From positions 1,674,001 through 1,738,000 of the forward strand of contig CAWKAA010000001.1 of assembly GCA_963847515.1 (NCBI GenBank): a stretch of DNA of 64,000 nt. Reading direction: 5' to 3'. How positions within the stretch are numbered: the stretch's first letter is position 1; each line of letters begins with the position of its first letter. A program made the position numbers and the translations under genes. The notes below the pieces were generated by a model. The model saw only the letters and a program-made list of their open reading frames with translations. It did not search any database and was not told the DNA's origin. Below are positions 61,884 through 64,000 of this stretch, one piece after another. The stretch comes from QHXW01 sp963847515 (GTDB lineage: Bacteria > Acidobacteriota > Terriglobia > Bryobacterales > Bryobacteraceae).

Positions 61884-64000
61884 CCGCATGGTTTCAGGAT
61901 CTTCCCATCCGCCGCAAGCTGGCGGTGCTGATGGTGGTGACCGGGATCATCGTGGTCGTGCTGTCTTCCACCGCCCTTTGGGTCTTCAAAACCTTCGACC
62001 TGCACGAGACCGCCGTAGCCGAGATCTCCACGCTCGCCGAGACCATGGGCTCGAATACCACAGCAGCACTCACGTTTCAGGACCACCGCGCGGCCGAGGA
62101 AACTCTGACGGCGCTGCGGGCGGACGAGCGGATTCTGCTGGCGGCGGTGTTCACCAAAGATGGTTCTCTGTTTGCGCGCTACGTGCGACACCGCACGTCT
62201 CCCGGTTCGGCGGAGCTCCGTCCCGTAGGCCATTCCTTCGAAGGAGACACCCTCGTTTTGGTCCGTCCCATCATTCTGGATACCGAAACCATCGGCTTCA
62301 TTCTGGTTCGCTCGAGTCTGGCCAGCGCCTACGCGCATTCAAAGCGCAATGTCGGCGTGATCGTGCTCGCCATCTTCATCTCGTTCCTGGCCGCGCTGCC
62401 GGCCACGTCGAGGTTGCAGCGGGGCATTTCGGACCCGCTCCTCGAGCTGGCCGCGATCGCGCGGCAAGTTTCGGCGGGCAAGAATTATAGCGTCCGCGCC
62501 GCCTCCCACGGCAGCGACGAAACGGGCGTCTTAATTTCCGCTTTCAATGAAATGCTCGGCCAAATCCAAGCCCGGGATCGGGAGCTGTTGGGCCACCACG
62601 AGCGGCTGGAGCAACAAGTTGCGTTCCGTACCCAGGAACTCACAAGAGCCAACGCCGAACTGGCTGCGGCCAAGGAAAAGGCTGAAAGCCTGGCGCGCGT
62701 GAAAAGCGAATTCCTCGCCAATATGAGCCACGAGATCCGGACGCCGATGAATGGCATCATCGGGATGACTGAGTTGGCGCTCGAAACACAATTAACCCCA
62801 GACCAGCACGAGTGCTTGACGGTGGTCAAGTCGTCGGCCGATGCGTTACTCACAGTGATTAACGATATCCTCGATTTCTCGAAGATGGAAGCCGGCAAGA
62901 TGGTTCTAGCGCCGGCGCCGTTCGATATACGCCGCATGTTGGGCGAGGCTGTCAGGAGCGTGGCTTTGCGCGCCGGCCAGAAAGGCCTGGAATTGACCTG
63001 TTACGTGGCGCCCGAGGTTCCCGTTGTGGTGGTGGGCGATGCCACGCGCCTGCGGCAGATACTGATTAATCTCGTGGGCAACGCCATCAAGTTCACCGAA
63101 ACCGGCGACATTGCCCTCCGCGTGGAAGCCATCTCCGTAAATGAGCACGCCGCCGAATTGCGGTTCGTCGTCCGCGACACCGGGATCGGGGTTCCGGAGG
63201 ACAAGCAGTCATATATTTTTGAGATGTTCGCGCAGGCGGATGCTTCCACCACGCGCCGCTACGGCGGCACCGGGCTGGGCCTGGCAATCTCCCAACAACT
63301 GTTGGCGCTCATGGGCACGCGCCTCCAGCTCGAGAGCAAGCCCGGCGAAGGGAGCACTTTCCACTTCACCCTCGACATGGATCTGGCGCCCCCATTGGCT
63401 GCATCCCCCGACACATCCGTCGAATCCCTGCGCGGCACGCGCGTGCTGGTGGTCGATGATAACGAAGTAAACCGCGCGATTCTCGAGCGCTTGTTCGAGC
63501 ACTGGTCGATGCCGGCAGTGCTTGCCGATGGGGCCGAGGCAGCCTTGGCGGCCATCGATCGCGCCTTCCAACAGGGACAGCCGTTCCAAATCATTCTGCT
63601 GGACGCTCATATGCCCGGTATCGATGGCTTCGAGCTGGCCCGCTGCATTCAAGACAGCCCATCCGCCGGCGGTGCTATCGTCGTGATGCTCAGCTCGGCA
63701 AATCACATCGACGACGCTCTCAGGTGCCGGGATCTCGGCATTTCGCGTTACCTGGTAAAGCCCGTCTTCCAGCACGATCTTTTACACGCGATCCTCGATA
63801 CGTCCCAAACCGTTGGGCCGCGGCCGCCAGCAGCCGACGCCGGGGGCACTGCAGCTGAATCCGCTCTGCGAATCCTGCTAGCTGAGGATAATCCTGTGAA
63901 TCAAAAGGTTACGGTGCGAGCGCTGGAACGGAGGGGCCACACGGTGATTGTGGCTCAAAACGGCCGGGAAGCTGTATCGCTGGCTTCGCAAGAGCACTTC
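61880..64000 (+). CDS. CHASE8-type hybrid histidine kinase (3' partial)
   Basis: Starts at 61880 (MTAWFQDLPIRRKLAVLMVV) within the yfiR stop and runs in one frame for 707 codons to the window end. After a first helix comes a periplasmic domain (AEISTLAETMGSNTTAALTF, QDHRAAEETLTALRADERIL, FTKDGSLFARY) matching CHASE8, then a second helix and HAMP. The phosphoacceptor is H284 in FLANMSHEIRTPMNG, followed by NLVGNAIKFTE, DTGIGVPED and GGTGLGLAIS. A first receiver has D575 (LLDAHMPGIDG); a second begins LRILLAEDNPVNQKV and is cut off. The CHASE8 domain is also that of YfiN, so YfiR likely inhibits it across the periplasm. Confidence 0.88.
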   Translation, partial: MTAWFQDLPIRRKLAVLMVVTGIIVVVLSSTALWVFKTFDLHETAVAEISTLAETMGSNTTAALTFQDHRAAEETLTALRADERILLAAVFTKDGSLFARYVRHRTSPGSAELRPVGHSFEGDTLVLVRPIILDTETIGFILVRSSLASAYAHSKRNVGVIVLAIFISFLAALPATSRLQRGISDPLLELAAIARQVSAGKNYSVRAASHGSDETGVLISAFNEMLGQIQARDRELLGHHERLEQQVAFRTQELTRANAELAAAKEKAESLARVKSEFLANMSHEIRTPMNGIIGMTELALETQLTPDQHECLTVVKSSADALLTVINDILDFSKMEAGKMVLAPAPFDIRRMLGEAVRSVALRAGQKGLELTCYVAPEVPVVVVGDATRLRQILINLVGNAIKFTETGDIALRVEAISVNEHAAELRFVVRDTGIGVPEDKQSYIFEMFAQADASTTRRYGGTGLGLAISQQLLALMGTRLQLESKPGEGSTFHFTLDMDLAPPLAASPDTSVESLRGTRVLVVDDNEVNRAILERLFEHWSMPAVLADGAEAALAAIDRAFQQGQPFQIILLDAHMPGIDGFELARCIQDSPSAGGAIVVMLSSANHIDDALRCRDLGISRYLVKPVFQHDLLHAILDTSQTVGPRPPAADAGGTAAESALRILLAEDNPVNQKVTVRALERRGHTVIVAQNGREAVSLASQEHF

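Noticed and set aside
61852..62490. 212-residue plus-strand ORF overlapping the hybrid kinase start
   Set aside because: It is in a different frame from the kinase, which has all expected domains in frame from 61880 to the end.
1..64000. CRISPR array, rRNA, tRNA or phage module
   Set aside because: No regularly spaced direct repeats, no T-loop/acceptor pattern and no structural phage genes were seen on either strand; a covariance-model scan was not possible.

Overview
The window is a GC-rich bacterial chromosome segment that most resembles an acidobacterium of the Bryobacterales/Solibacteraceae type. This is inferred from gene content: an Oar-like TonB receptor with a CnaB-type N-terminal domain, a VWFA-related secreted protein, a winged-helix/TolB-propeller membrane protein, the membrane C-terminal half of an acidobacterial-style Ser/Thr kinase, a DUF1080 protein and many secreted glycosidases. 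No rRNA, tRNA or CRISPR array was recognised.

Layout. 1-2038: C-terminal part of a kinase-like membrane protein whose tail runs into a decayed second copy of its own domain. 2345-7218: porin, VWFA protein, DUF4126 protein, GH28 enzyme and cupin. 7343-11187: leftward run of a VOC protein and two tandem DUF5009 acyltransferase-like membrane proteins. 11391-14594: degenerate receiver, sialate O-acetylesterase, papain-like protein of unknown role, DUF5658 protein. 14775-19511: FAD oxidoreductase, MbfA-like ferritin/iron exporter, DUF1080 protein, GH32 fructanase. 19515-24731: small secreted and redox proteins, then a tight leftward larE-queG-TPR unit. 24814-28380: pyrR-pyrB-pyrC plus an unknown gene. 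28863-32606: three-gene operon of cupredoxin, sensor kinase and outer-membrane protein. 33233-37855: winged-helix/TolB protein and two tandem paralogous secreted propellers. 38224-39626: Asp-box protein overlapping a MoaD-like protein. 41386-46276: redox cluster (cytochromes c, two MsrB, PQQ-type sugar dehydrogenase, broken aldehyde dehydrogenase). 46311-48577: molybdenum-linked group (TOBE protein, XRE/PBP regulator, molybdopterin-binding protein). 48818-52138: TonB receptor. 52373-59590: murI and assorted small genes, with a complete IS481-family insertion in a DoxX gene. 60198-64000: zinc-ribbon protein, then YfiR-like protein overlapping a hybrid histidine kinase that runs off the end.

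Two patterns recur. First, at least nine otherwise well-conserved genes carry one to four single-base frameshifts, several at homopolymers; one is exposed by an intact tandem paralogue. This looks more like residual assembly indels than mass pseudogenisation. The truncated aldehyde dehydrogenase, the cyclase-like relic, the cytochrome peroxidase fragment and the IS-split DoxX gene look like true decay. Second, the intergenic DNA holds several repeat families: a four-copy REP-like element, a 127-bp MITE, a 109-bp inverted repeat, a roughly 60-bp direct repeat and an 18-bp-arm hairpin.

The best candidates for new biology are the YfiR/CHASE8 hybrid kinase pair, the cupredoxin-kinase-porin operon, the Mo-linked regulator with a palindrome in its divergent promoter, and the IS481 insertion that supplied a new start codon to DoxX. 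None amounts to a clearly undescribed defence or mobile system.
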